In this document: in pieces, positions 47,148 through 59,600 of the stretch
How positions within the stretch are numbered: the first letter of the stretch is position 1
Layout: every line of letters begins with the position of its first letter
Assembly: GCF_964355755.1 (NCBI RefSeq)
Contig: NC_092679.1
Location: forward strand, 2,046,001-2,110,000
From: Antedon mediterranea
Lineage: Eukaryota; Echinodermata; Crinoidea; Comatulida; Antedonidae
Direction of reading: 5' to 3'
Length of the DNA: 64,000 bases
Translations under genes and position numbers: made by a program
Notes under the pieces: model-generated
Told to the model about the DNA's origin: nothing
Seen by the model: the letters and a program-made list of their open reading frames with translations, nothing else
Databases searched by the model: none

Positions 47148-50100
47148 ATGTCTGAAGCTTTTGCTTCAGATTCTAACAACTCTACGGGAAAATCTCGTTA
47201 TGGCAGGCGAAATCTTTATCTTATGTTTGCATGTGTAGGACTTCTAGGCCTAGGAATTGGTTTGCTCTTTGCATTCTTAACTTTTCCTGAAACTTTACGT
47301 AGCCCAGAGTGTATCGAGTATGGCGATGGCAGTAATGGCGCTGACTGGGTCTCAGACAAGTTGATGAATTCGATAGTTGCTGAAAATATCGAAGAATATC
47401 TAAAGTAGGTTGCTTTTTTCTTTTATCGCCACTAATCGGAAGTATATTGTAATTGCAGGGAGATGTAAAACAAATATTTCATATCTCCCTGGTAATTGTA
47501 CCCCGATTCCGCAGCTTTCACTAGGTATATATTAACTGATCATTGACAGTCATCTAGATAGGAGCAGCAAAATAAAACACTGATGGATTCTTTTCCTATC
47601 GATTTTATAGATATTTTTCTTCCCGACCTCATCTTGCTGGGACACCAGCAGAGAAAGAAAATGCGCAATATGTTCGGGATAAATGGATTGAACAAGGAAT
47701 GGACAACGCCAAGCTAGTTCCTTACAATGTCTACTTGTCATACCCCGATACAGACAATCCAAATATGGTAGGTTCAAATTTGAATATTTTAATCTATTTA
47801 GTCATCGATTAATTAGATCCCTCCCTGGTTGAAGTAATACATTATTTGTGAATTTGTTAAAATCTTAGGTGTCGATTCTGGAAAATGATGTTGAGATATT
47901 CCGTACGCGAGAGCACGAGGATGTATTAAGACCTGAAGATGACAATCCTGACATAGTACCACCTTTCAACGCCTATTCTGCCCAGGGTACAGTCGAGGTT
48001 AGTATCAACCGGTTATACTTCTTTCTCGTATTACCAACAACATCATACCATTAAATCAAATCAAATCTTTATTTGTTCCATATATAGAAAATGTACATGG
48101 AAAAATTGTTTTCCTCGACAGAAAAATATGGTAAAACATTCACAATTACATCATAATAGAACAAATTTACAATTTAAAAACATTAATTAAAACATCCATC
48201 AACTGTAAAACTTAAAAATATATATTGCATGTGCGCTATTATGATCTAACAATTTTTGAGTTAAAAATATGAGTTGAATTTGGTACAAAAGACAGTCGGT
48301 TTCTTGACGTATCAGCTCTAGAAGCCCGTAACCGGCCTGACTTGTTCTTATAAAATCTCATATGTAATGGATGTTTCTTATCTTCTAAAATTTTACTTAA
48401 TTTACTTAGGCCTTGTTTTTCATAAAGATATTTTAAATCATTAACCGTACAACCAATTATATGTGATGCTATCTTAGTATTTCTAATGAGACCTTTCATA
48501 TAACACAACACATAATTTCCAATGTGAATGCACACTAGCAAACTTTCTGAGTTCGCTTGCACTGTTTCAACAAGTTTGTAGTGTCTGATCTAACACTATT
48601 TAAAATATACAGGCTTTGTTGGTGACACTGCCTACCTTTTGCAAACTAGTTTTCTGCAGTTTGAAGAAAATTGTCAACTGGTCTACACTAAACTTTTAAA
48701 AACCTTTACTGTCAAACTCAAGATTTGGTTCGTGTTTGTCATCGTAGACGTCTACAAACTAATTGTTTTATGTAGTTTTCAGATGGTTGTCAACTGCTTT
48801 ACACAAGCAAACTTTTGAAAATGTTTCTTCCTAAACTCCAAGTTTGCAAACTAAAGTTAATTTATCTAGTGTAGACATAAGAAAACACAGAATTAAACAC
48901 AAATGCATTTTCTACCTGCATATTGCAAACCTAAAGCAACGATTCTATTAAAATCTTCACAATTTATTTATGTCTTTAATGTATTATTCCATTTTTCACA
49001 GGGTGATCTCGTTTACGTAAACTACGCGAGAGCTGAAGATTTTGAATACTTGGAGAAGAATCATAGTAATATAGACCTCAAAGGCAAACTGGTAATTGCT
49101 AGATATGGAAAGATATTCAGAGGAAGCAAGGTAAACTTAATTTGTTACAAAATACACCTACTGCATATATTGTCACTAAGTCTGTTTTTGTACTTGCTAT
49201 ATAGAATAATATAATACGTTTCTTTGACCTCTGAAACGTAAACTGGTAATTTACCAAACCTAATCTATTCAACCAAAAGTCTTAAACAATTCTGAAGAAA
49301 TAATTTCTAATTGAGGTGATATATATCAACTATTTATATACATCTTCGACTCAGGTGCAGCTTGCCGAAGCGGCTGGAGCTAAAGGGGTAATTCTCTACT
49401 CTGACCCAGACGATTACGCATCAGAGGAAGCGAAGGATGTTTACCCCAACGATTGGTGGCTACCAGGATCAGGTGCACAACGTGGAAACGTGTTCGTTAG
49501 TGACGCAAAGGGTGACCCATTGACACCCGGGTTTCCAGCTAACGGTATGTTTACTAAACTACAATCAAATAACATACACATTTGTGTAATAATTATCATA
49601 TTCTGTCAGCTCTACCATAAAAAAAGAAATTTGTAATTTGTATTCTTAGATTACGCGTACCGATTATCGGACGAGAAGACCGCATTGACTAAAATACCAG
49701 TACACCCGATAGGATATGACGATGCTGAGAAACTTCTAAGGTACGTACACTTAATATTTTGTATTATGCAGTCGTACGGATTTACTGACAGCTCTGTTTA
49801 ATGTTGCAGTGTAGACTTCTGTAAACTATTGTTCTTCAGTTTGTCAAAGTTTACTCAACTCAAAATTTACTCGAGTTTACGAACAAATGTTTGCCAGTTT
49901 CGAATTCTGCAAACTTGTTTTCTTTAGTTTGCTAAAGTTTGTCAACTCCACTCTTCTAAGATTTTCTTTTTTTTACAGGGAACTTGATGGGGAAGATGTT
50001 CCCGAAGAATGGAGAGGGAAATTAAATGTTACCTACAAGTTTGGGCAAACTTTCAAAAATCCAAATAGGTAAATTTCGAGTAGATTCATAAAGATACATT

Positions 50101-53100
50101 AAAAATTCAGTTTACCTTGTTTGCATGCTAAAGTAATATTTTTTGTTTAAATTCTATGACAGAAAAATTAAATTGAAAGTGTTATCAAAGAAGGAAGTTC
50201 GAACGGTGTACAATGTTGTCGGCATGATCAAAGGAAGCGTTGAACCAGGTAAACGTTAGGGGAATTAAGATTAACACTATTATACAAATTAGATTATGCT
50301 AACATTTACATGTCACTGATCTATGAAACATATTATGAATAAATAAGATGAAACGATTCTACTAATGCTTCTCAAACACATCCATCTATCTATTAAAATT
50401 AAATAAGTAAATATGTTGTAAAGCTCTGTCTACACTATCAAACTTTGTGTGACAACAAAATGTGATGTGCCCATATATAGAAATAATGATGTCATATCAC
50501 TTCCATATTTGGGCATATCACTACCATATTTGGACACATCACACTTTCTTTGTTAAACTAGTTTGATAGTGTAGACAGAGCCTAAGCATGTTGTTGTTTC
50601 TTGTTTTAAGATCGTTACGTCATCCTCGGAAACCATCGGGACGCATGGGTTTATGGAGCGATCGATCCATCGAGTGGCAGCGCAGCTATGATGGAGGTCA
50701 CCAGTGCTTTTGGGAACCTTCTTAAAACTGGTGGTTAGTATAATATTATAGTTTATTGATTCATAGCACACGTCGGCCAGTGGTTATGGTGCTCTAGATG
50801 TGGATTGGCAGGATAATAGACGACCACAAAGACATCTCAATTCATGACAAAGTCACCAAAACTGTGGAAAAGTCCAAAGATACGACATTGTTCTCTCCCG
50901 CTGTGCTAGTTATGTATTATCTTATTTACACCTGAAGTGATTTAATAGGTTAATAAGAGGATCTCATTGTTGTTATGTTTCAGATTGGCGACCAAGACGC
51001 TCCATACTTTTCTGCAGTTGGGCCGCGGAAGAATACGGCCTACTTGGCTCAACTGAATATGTAGAGGTATATAATATTCGATCGATCATCATCATTCCAT
51101 AAACGATAGGCCTACAGTATCGCCAGTATTAAATACATCAACTCAACACTGTGGTCAATTGCCATTAGACAATAATTGTTGTTTTAAATTTCTTTTTTGT
51201 TTGTTTTTAGGACTTTCAGCGAGTGTTATCCGAAAGAGGTGTGGTCTACATCAACGTTGATTCAGCAGTAACTGGTAACTACACACTCCAAATGAAATCA
51301 AGCCCATCACTCAAGAAAGCACTGTTTAATGCTGCAAAGAAGGTACTACTACTTACTATCCGTTTATATTTGACAAAACGCGTTACTTCAAACGCAAAAG
51401 AAAGAAAGAACATAAATAACTATGTTGATGATGCGTTAAACAATTTATTTTTCCAAATCTACATAGGTACCATCGCCAGACGATGGTTTTTCGTCAACAT
51501 TTGATCTCTGGCTAAAACGCAATGCAGATTACGATGAACCAACGCTTCCATAGTAAGTAGGCCTACAGGGTATATAAGAGGACAACTTCGGGGGGCATAG
51601 CAGGGATTTCCATAGAAAGGTCTTTATTCTAGTGTTAAAACCATGTAGGGGCATTTTAAAGGAGAAGTTTCACAGTATGAAGTTAGTACATGTGGTTGGC
51701 ACATTAATCTACCAAATTACGTCATCTATTCATGTCATTTCTTGTTTTATTCTTGATCACAGTATAGGTTATTTGGGTTCTGGAAGCGATTTTGCTCCTT
51801 TTATGTACCGGATTGGAATTCCTGGAACCGATATTTTGTGGACATTTGATCCCGTATGTATATGTATCTGTTTTTTTTTCCTGATTTGTTTGTATTTAAG
51901 ACAGGACCACAATGCAAAACAGGTTTCTTTTACCTGATTGTGTAATCCTGTATAAATAAATAAAAAGTATCTATAAGCCTAATCATTGTTCAAGTATATA
52001 TTCAATTGTTTCCAGCTTTAATATCATATAATCTGTTGTTTTTATATTTAAAAGAGGCTGTCATTATCGTCGTATCCAGTGTATCATTCAGTCTACGAAA
52101 CGTTTTATCTCGTCAAATCGTTTCTCGACTGGGACTTCAAGCGTCACCAGGCAGTAGCCCGTGTGTGGACAGAAGTTGCGCGCGATTTCGCAGACACCAC
52201 TATCTTGCCAATTGACTGTGTGGATTATGTTAAAGAAATTCGTAGATCAATCAATTCTATTCAAAGTTTGTACGGAGATAACATTAATGAGCATGGAATT
52301 ACATTTGGTAAGAAAAAAAGAACATACGCTAGAATATTTTCATAAATTCAAGCTCGAATAAAATCTTAATTAAAAAATATGCTCTGCTATTCTTTTTTTT
52401 GTATAGATGCCATGTTTTCAGCAGTCGATAATCTGACAAATGTAGCCACAGATTTCCACGCAAACGTTAAGGACATGGACTTGTCTGAGTGAGTATTTAA
52501 GTACAACTCAAGTTTTTGTTGAATTATCGAGGAGACAAATATATATGATGAAACATTTTGTAATGCCATTTTTTAAAGAAAGAAAGGAGGTATTTCAGAT
52601 TGTCTGGCTATCAGTAAGTCCATTCAACCAACAAGGAACGCAAAGGTTATTATCAACGTTTGCAACTAGACTTAGATACAAGAAGAAGTACCGATCTAAT
52701 ATACCCTTTCTCAACTGACATTTCGAATATTTCACAACAGATTGAATTACATTTTGAGTGAACTTTCATCAATTTATACTTTCACAGTATTCTTGCAGTT
52801 CGAAAGGTGAATGATCAACTGATGTTATTCGAGAGGGCGTTCATAGACCCACTTGGTTTACCTGATCGAAAGTTTCTCAAGTAAGTTTTTCCAAACGTAA
52901 ACGACGTTTTACGCTGACAAATTACGGTACTAAACAATGTATAGTTTGATTATATTTCATTTTTTTCTAGGCACGTTGTCTTTGCTCCGAGTAGCAAGAA
53001 CTACTACGCAGGCGACGCGTTCCCGGGCCTCCTTGACGGTCTTTACCGCATCGACGAAGATCCAGATCAAGATGGCAGATGGGACGCAGTACGTGAACAT

Positions 53101-53166
53101 ATGGCAGTCGTAGCCTTTATGATCCAATCAGCTGCCAGTACTCTTAAAGACGTCACTGAATACTAG
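47148..53166 (+). CDS. glutamate carboxypeptidase II-like metallopeptidase (M28B), 17 exons, 755 aa
   Basis: Predicted zinc dipeptidase on the cell surface, removing C-terminal acidic residues in known relatives. Coding exons: 47148-47404, 47611-47767, 47869-47997, 49002-49130, 49355-49544, 49650-49740, 49979-50068, 50163-50248, 50611-50733, 50984-51066, 51211-51342, 51467-51552, 51763-51853, 52055-52307, 52407-52488, 52788-52880, 52971-53166. A short basic cytoplasmic end and one membrane helix (about 23-45) make it type II. The two-zinc site is complete: H385, D395, E433 (base), E434, D462, H559. The S1' arginine (FRG) and the QRGN motif are kept, but the K699 position of human GCPII is Tyr here ([13 protein letters not shown]), so substrate preference may differ. 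Length matches human GCPII (750 aa). The ATG is chosen as the first in-frame one before the membrane helix; no 5' UTR intron was sought. Confidence 0.93.
47457..47491. repeat. imperfect palindrome related to the one at 62496
   Basis: CAGGGAGATGTAAAACAAAT is followed by ATTTCATATCTCCCTG, an interrupted inverted repeat in intron 1 of the 755-aa gene. It shares its arms with the perfect palindrome at 62496-62533. Confidence 0.7.
48058..48562 (-). mobile_element. LINE 3' fragment (CR1/L2-like reverse transcriptase end), intron 3 of the 755-aa gene
   Basis: On the - strand, about 100 codons are open (48562-48239). They end with the pattern [16 protein letters not shown] ... [18 protein letters not shown], which fits the close of CR1/L2-type reverse transcriptase ORFs. 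A ~180-base 3' region then ends in AATAAAGATTTGATTTGATT, a usual tail. It is 5'-truncated and non-autonomous as it stands. Confidence 0.65.
48590..48885. repeat. diverged interspersed repeat with GTTTGCAAACT words
   Basis: Repeated CAAACT/AGTTTG words and GTCTACACTAAACTTTT / GTTTGCAAACTAAAG arms recur, and a relative lies at 49795-49975. The ends cannot be fixed. The phrase TAGTGTAGAC recalls the MITE-A terminus. Confidence 0.4.
49795..49975. repeat. second copy of the GTTTGCAAACT-type repeat
   Basis: GTGTAGACTTCTGTAAACT, CAGTTTGTCAAAGTTTACTC and GCAAACTTGTTTTC repeat the words seen at 48590-48885. It fills intron 6 of the 755-aa gene up to the exon 7 acceptor. Confidence 0.4.
50420..50584. 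mobile_element. MITE-A copy, complete, intron 8 of the 755-aa gene
   Basis: Left AAAGCTCTGTCTACACTATC; right GATAGTGTAGACAGAGCCTA. It ends only 26 bases before the exon that carries the H385/D395 zinc ligands, so it lies across the likely branch-point region. Confidence 0.9.
51895..51962 (+). mobile_element. LINE 3' tail, intron 13 of the 755-aa gene
   Basis: CAGGACCACAATGCAAAACA is followed by the hairpin AACAGGTTTCTTTTACCTG and TCCTGTATAAATAAATAAA, the usual layout of CR1-like 3' ends. Confidence 0.55.
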
Positions 53167-53690
53167 GATCGATTGCTCAGTTGTAATTAATAACGTAGAT
53201 TTTGCCAAAACATATCAAACATTGAAATATACTGGTATAAGTGCGCCCATAAATGTGTACTATCTAACATTTTTATCGCAACAGCGATGCGATAACTTAG
53301 GATTAAGATATATGTTGGTATATTATAATTATGGATTCCAGGATACTGAAATAAAAGTCGGCAACTTCAATCACAATATCTGGTCTTAAACATCGACCTT
53401 ACACCTATTAATGTCGTACTAAATCAATTTTATATTAGGCCTATGTATAGTGTATATAACCTACCATCATGGTAATACTAAAAAAAAACTTGATTCTGAT
53501 TGGCTACAAGATAGTAAAATAAACGTCATGATATTTTCGCGCCTAATCGACGGGGTACCGCTTATTGGTATAGCAGAGTAGCAGTAGAGTATGACCTGGG
53601 TCTACACAGGGTCAAATACTGTGGTTTAGATAATCTGAGTTAACAAACGAAATAGGTATAAAAGGCCTACGCGTAAACGAAGATTTCAAC
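53167..53690. other. spacer between the tandem M28B genes
   Basis: It holds the 3' region of the 755-aa gene, with AATAAA at 53350-53355 about 185 bases after the stop, and then the presumed promoter of the next gene. No further gene is seen. Confidence 0.55.
53350..53355 (+). promoter_or_regulatory. candidate polyadenylation signal of the 755-aa gene
   Basis: AATAAA in the context CTGAAATAAAAGTCGG, 184 bases after the stop codon ending at 53166. Confidence 0.5.
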
Positions 53691-56600
53691 ATGAAAGACG
53701 ACTTTGACGGCGTTGCCATTGTTGATGGCAACAACAAGAACACGAACTTTGTTACGCGGCATTTCGTTATTTTTACCGTCTGCCTGGGAGTGGTTTGTGT
53801 AGGTATCGGGCTTCTTATCGGGTACCTTACGTTTCCTGAAACACTACGAAGTGCATCAGACCCTCAGGTAGGCGACCAGACAGATCATGAATGGGTATCA
53901 AAAACGTTGATGGATAATATTGACGCTGCCAAAATCGAAGAAAATCTGAAGTAGGTTCTAAATTTAAGTTTGTATTTGAGGATATTGTAGGCCTATTGCT
54001 ACTAATACTAGAGTGAAACCCTTCTATTCAGGGGTAATTAAGGTTATAACTTGATAGTCACTCCTAGTATCATTATAAAGGGTACATTGTTTTGGGTCCT
54101 CCCAAAAGTGTTCTATTGTCCCTATTGCTCCTTCTAATAAAGGTTCTATTGAATTTTGCAATCGTAAAAAAGCTAAATTTGTTTTTAGATATTTTTCAAA
54201 ACGTCCACATGTTGGTGGCACATTAGCTGAAAAAGAAAACGCCGAATACATCAAGAGTGTATGGCTGCAGCAAGGCCTAGACGATGTTCAAATACATTCA
54301 TACACCCCGTATCTAGCCTATCCTGACATCAATAACCCCAACAAGGTAGTCAACCAATTATGTTATATCTCTTGTACAAACAGCATAAATAACAAACATA
54401 CTAAATAGTCGTGGAAAATACGAAATATAAAACGTATAACCATCTAGAAGTACAGTAGTACTGGAAGAGTTTCTAGAATCTTGAAGTTGTTCAAGAATTA
54501 ATCTATAATTTAGAAAGTAAAAATAGTGGGACTATCTCTCTTTAACTTTTAGTAAATTTACATTTCTGATTTCATCTATATGGGCTTGTAGGCTAAGTAT
54601 GATTAGGCTACCTATGAACTCTGGTTTCGATTATGTAGGTAACAATACAATACGTACGGTATTTACTCTTCATGTTATCGATGGTTGTATAAATACACTG
54701 AATGTCAACCAAGGGATTAGCTATATTGTAAAATGTCCTCCGAAAAATTTAAAATAGGTCCTTGAGCGTAAATAAGCACAGAGAGAGGTAGGCATAACAC
54801 TATTTCCTCAACGCACAAAAACGAGTGTAAAGCTTACTTTCACTATAGGACGTAACGCAAGCGATTTGAATCACAAATAATGGATTATTCGTCGCTTGTC
54901 ATTGGTCAATTCGCTTGCGTTGCGTCTGTGTGATTGTGCCAAGCTTTAGTTGTGCGAGTGCGGACTGCATCGGTGCGCATTCGGGGTTGCGATGCGTGCA
55001 GTCTACATTTTAACGTAGGTTACATTTGATGAGACTACGTTTACATGGAACGCATGCGGAGTTGTGATGCATGCGTATGTGTCAACGTCTGTGGCTTTTT
55101 CTATACACTACATGCATGACACATAGGCGTTTAGCTAACGATGACAAACATATAGCGTAATCATTACCGCAGAAAAGGCATGTTGTGTCTCAACATTGTA
55201 GTAATTTTGAAATAAGAATGTGTTCTTTTGAAGGTACACATCTTAGAAGACAACACGGTGATCTTCAGTACACGAGATCATGAAGATGTTTTAAGGCCAG
55301 AAGATGAAAACTCCGAAGTGCTCCCACCCTTTAATGCGTATTGTGCAAGTGGAAATGTTGAGGTACAGTATGACGTCATTGACGAGAAATGAAACAATAT
55401 AACTCGCTCAAATTAAAAAATGCTTTCCGAAAACGTCGCAAAAATAATACAATTTGTCGACTGATTATGATTATTTAAGACATTGTTTTCTTGTTAAATT
55501 AACAGGGCGAATTAGTGTACGTGAATTTTGGCCGTGAGGAGGACTTCATTTATCTGGCGGATAATAAGCCAGAAATCAATATCACAGGAAAAATTGTCAT
55601 CGCTAAATTCGCAAAAGGTTTTCGAGGAACAAAGGTAATGTACACTGCGTAGAGAGGAATTTGGAAGATGGAAACATGAATGAATGAATACGCGTAGGCC
55701 TATAAGCTGACGCTTTCGATTCGCGCGAACAAATTCGCCTAGTTATTAGTAGAAAACCGGCTTTATGAAGTGGAAGCGGTGAGGGCAAATCGTCAAATTG
55801 TACTTTTTATTTATATAAGTACGGTACACATTATTCGGGTATTTACTAATGTTTCTTCTTAATAACAGGTGAAAAATGCCGAAAAGGCTGGTGCAATTGG
55901 GGTCATTCTCTTTTCTGATCCCGACAACTATTCACCAGGCGACACATTAGGGGGTTACCCTAATTCATGGTGGTTACCCCGGACGGGTGCTCAACGAGGC
56001 AACGTGTGGGTTAGCGATGCAAAGGGTGATCCGTTGACACCTGGATTTCCCGCCAACGGTAAGCTAATGTACACTATATAAATCACCAATAATTGTAGGC
56101 CTATACTATTATGTGTTTTCCAAATCTTTATAATGTTATATTACATATAGATTACGCTTATCGACAAACGGAAAAACACGCAGAATTACCCACAATCCCC
56201 GTCCATCCGATATGCGCAGACGACGCAGAAATGTTATTAAGGTAATTGCATAAACATAATAAAAACAAAATATAACATATAATAAATTCGGTAATTGTTG
56301 ATGAAGTAGTTTGGCGTAAAATAAACTTATAAAGACACAAGTATTAGTATGATGGTGATCCGTTCTCAGGTTGCCAAGTTAAATTTACATATGTAATTTA
56401 AATATGAATACATCCATGCATGTAATTTATTTATTTAAAATGACATTGACGGTTACAAAATGTCGTAATAGAGAAATGGACGGAGACGAAGTTCCTGACA
56501 GTTGGAAAGGAGCACTAAATGTTACGTACCGATTTGGTCCAACTCTTAAAAAAGTAAATAGGTAAGATTTTTTTTAATCCATTCTGAAAAGAAGTAATTT

Positions 56601-59600
56601 TATTACCGACTTCCAAAATAGTGACGTCAGCCTTAGAATAAAAAGGGTACATTAGAACATATATTAAGGGGGCACATTCGGGAAAAAAATGGTCGTCTCT
56701 GAATAGGGGGTTAACTGTAAAACATACTGCTCTTCGTTCACTTTACAGATAGGCCTAAGTGTCCTTTAGTAGGGATGTCCCCTTAGTAGGGGTTCCCTCT
56801 GAATAGACTGTGTAGACCGTAGTGTTAAACTTCTATTGCCTCTTGTTTGTCTCACAGAAAAATGTCCCTTTAATAGGGTTTCTATTGTATTCAGGCTGCT
56901 ATACATGTTGCGCTTTAAGCGTGGTTCCCACTAGCGACGCAACGCAAGGACGTAACGCAACGCAAGTGAATTGACAAATCACAAGCGATGGCTTATTCGC
57001 TTGTGATTGCTAACTGTCTATAAGTTCGCTTGTCATTGGTTAAAACGCTTGCGTTGCGTTTACGTCCTTGCGTTACGTTATAGTGGGAACCAAGCTTTAG
57101 TTTTGACAATGTTGTTCCTAAATAGTCCTATTTTATACGATTAAGTTTGAGCTTATAATCTTGCAGGAAAATTAAATTAGAGGTTATTGCAATTAAAGAG
57201 AATCGACCCGTGTACAATGTCATCGGCATGATCAAAGGAAATGTCGAACCAGGTGAGTATTACTGTGATCACATGATACTTAAAAATAAGCAACTAACAT
57301 GACACATGACAATGCATAAAATAATGTTAATATTTGCTAATTAGACAGGTATGTGCTTATGGGAAACCATCGTGATGCCTGGGTGTTTGGCGCCATTGAT
57401 CCATCCAGTGGAACGTCTGCTTTGCTAGAAATGACAAGATCTTTTGGAAACTTGCACAAGAAACATGGTATGGTTACGGTGACAATGCCTAAAGCTTGGT
57501 TCCCACTAGCGACGTAAGCAAATGCCCTTCTAACAATTGTGCTTGCCCCCGCCTGCGTGAAATCAAACCTGATGTGCTTGCAGCAGTATTGCGTCGTCGG
57601 TTCCCACTTTGTGTTGCGTTCTAGTGGGAACCACGTTTTAACTAGACCTAGTTACAGGCATAATGGTGGTTTAAGGGTGGTGGTGTAAGTGAAGAGATTA
57701 GATTTAAATGTACTAAACATCACGCTGACAAGACAGACATTTTAGAAATAAAATAGGCTGACGGACTTTTACAACAACATTCTTGAGACAGAGAAGCAAA
57801 CCAACAACACAAATGTATATTTGCTGTTACTTTTATTTAATTTCAGGCTGGATACCACGAAGAACAATCATCTTTTGCAGTTGGGCAGCAGAAGAACCTG
57901 GTCTACTTGGTTCCACCGAGTTTCTAGAGGTCAGTTTGGACTGTTATTCTTCCAAAGCCAGGCCAAATTTGACTAGACAATCCTCGCTTGTAGGACCCAT
58001 GCACGACACAGCAACCGAAAGTCATACATACATTATGTTTATTTTACAGGATTTCCAGAAAATCTTAGCCGACAGGACGGTGGTGTATTTCAATGTTGAT
58101 TCTGCTGTAACGGGAAACTACACGTTTCAAGGAAAAACAACTCCATCTCTAAAGAAAGCAATAATTGCTGCCACTAAGAAGGTAGGCCTACATTGTATCT
58201 ATTGATTTTTTTTAATAGTCATTGTAAGTAGTACGAGTATCCTTTAACAAGTAGATAGCGGTATTGTAGTGCAGAGTCGCGCTCATCCTAATAACGTGCA
58301 CCACATTTGCAACATATCGAGGGTATCCTGTTCTGTCGAATAGTAGATTTTTTTTACGACCTTATGTGGTTTAACGTCCCATTTAAAGACGAGGCAACGA
58401 GAGTAAAGAACATTGCTCCAGTACAATCACGACCGTAATAATCCTTGTTTACTTTTGTGATATTATTTCTCCTAAAAAGGTCCCATCCCCTGATCCAGAA
58501 TACGATACAACGTACGACCACTGGCTTGCAAAAGATGAAAGCTCCACATACGACAACGAACCATAGTAAGAAATATCCTAATTATGGTTTTAGCTTTTAT
58601 GTGTCAATATTGTTTGATTTGGTTACTTAATGTTTGTTTTCTTACGTTTTCCTTAGTGTACGAAACCTTGGTTCTGGCAGCGATTACAAACCGTATACAT
58701 ATCGTTTAGGAATACCTGCGGCAGACGTCCGTTGGCGATATCCTACTGTGAGTAACCATGTATTCGCACCTCATGTTCACACTAATGTTATACCTCTTGC
58801 ACATTTGAATCAGACTATCACTACAACATTAGTAGCAAACTTTAGTAGTGGTAGTGCTTTGAAATCTTTGGTGCTACCCAGATGTGCGATTGGCGATTGG
58901 AAACTTAATATTTTTGTGGCAAGCACACGTCCCGTAGCAGTGATCTCTTTATTGTTTTCGCAACCTTCTGTGCACACGATTTAACGTCCCGTTCGACGTA
59001 GTCACTCTTTGGCTTGTGTCAAACAATAGATAAGAAACTGTTGAATAACAGAACTTATTTTTGTCAAGATTACTTACTCTATACGATATTCTCTTTAGGA
59101 TCTTGGTCTTTCTTCACATCCCGTATATCACTCCGCCTACTCTACGTTTTATTACGTTAAAACGTTTCTCGACTGGGACTTTAAGCGTCACCAAGCCGTA
59201 GCGCGTGTATGGACGGAGCTGGGACGGGAGTTCGCAGACTCGGCAATAGTGCCATTCGATGGTGTGTACTACGCGGACAAAATACTGAGGGGCATGGAGG
59301 CAGTTAGGGAGCTCTATGAAACCGAGATGAACAAGAATGGAATTACATTTGGTAAATTACTGTATTACTGATTATCGTCCACCTACTACTACTAGAATTT
59401 AACTTACTGTAGGTCAGTCGCTGTCCGTCGACGGCTGTCGGTCGACGGCTATCGGTCGACGGTTATCGGTCGATGGAGGTCGACAGCTGTCGTGAATCGA
59501 AAGCTCCTGATATGACTTAGGCCCTATACGCACATTTTACAATATGAAATAAAAATCAATCAAAATAATTATGTAATTTTTAATTGTTTTATTTTTAATT

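Noticed and set aside
48239-48562. 107-codon - strand frame as a host gene
   Set aside because: Its C-terminal pattern and the following tail fit the 3' end of a CR1/L2-like LINE, so it is listed as a mobile-element fragment.
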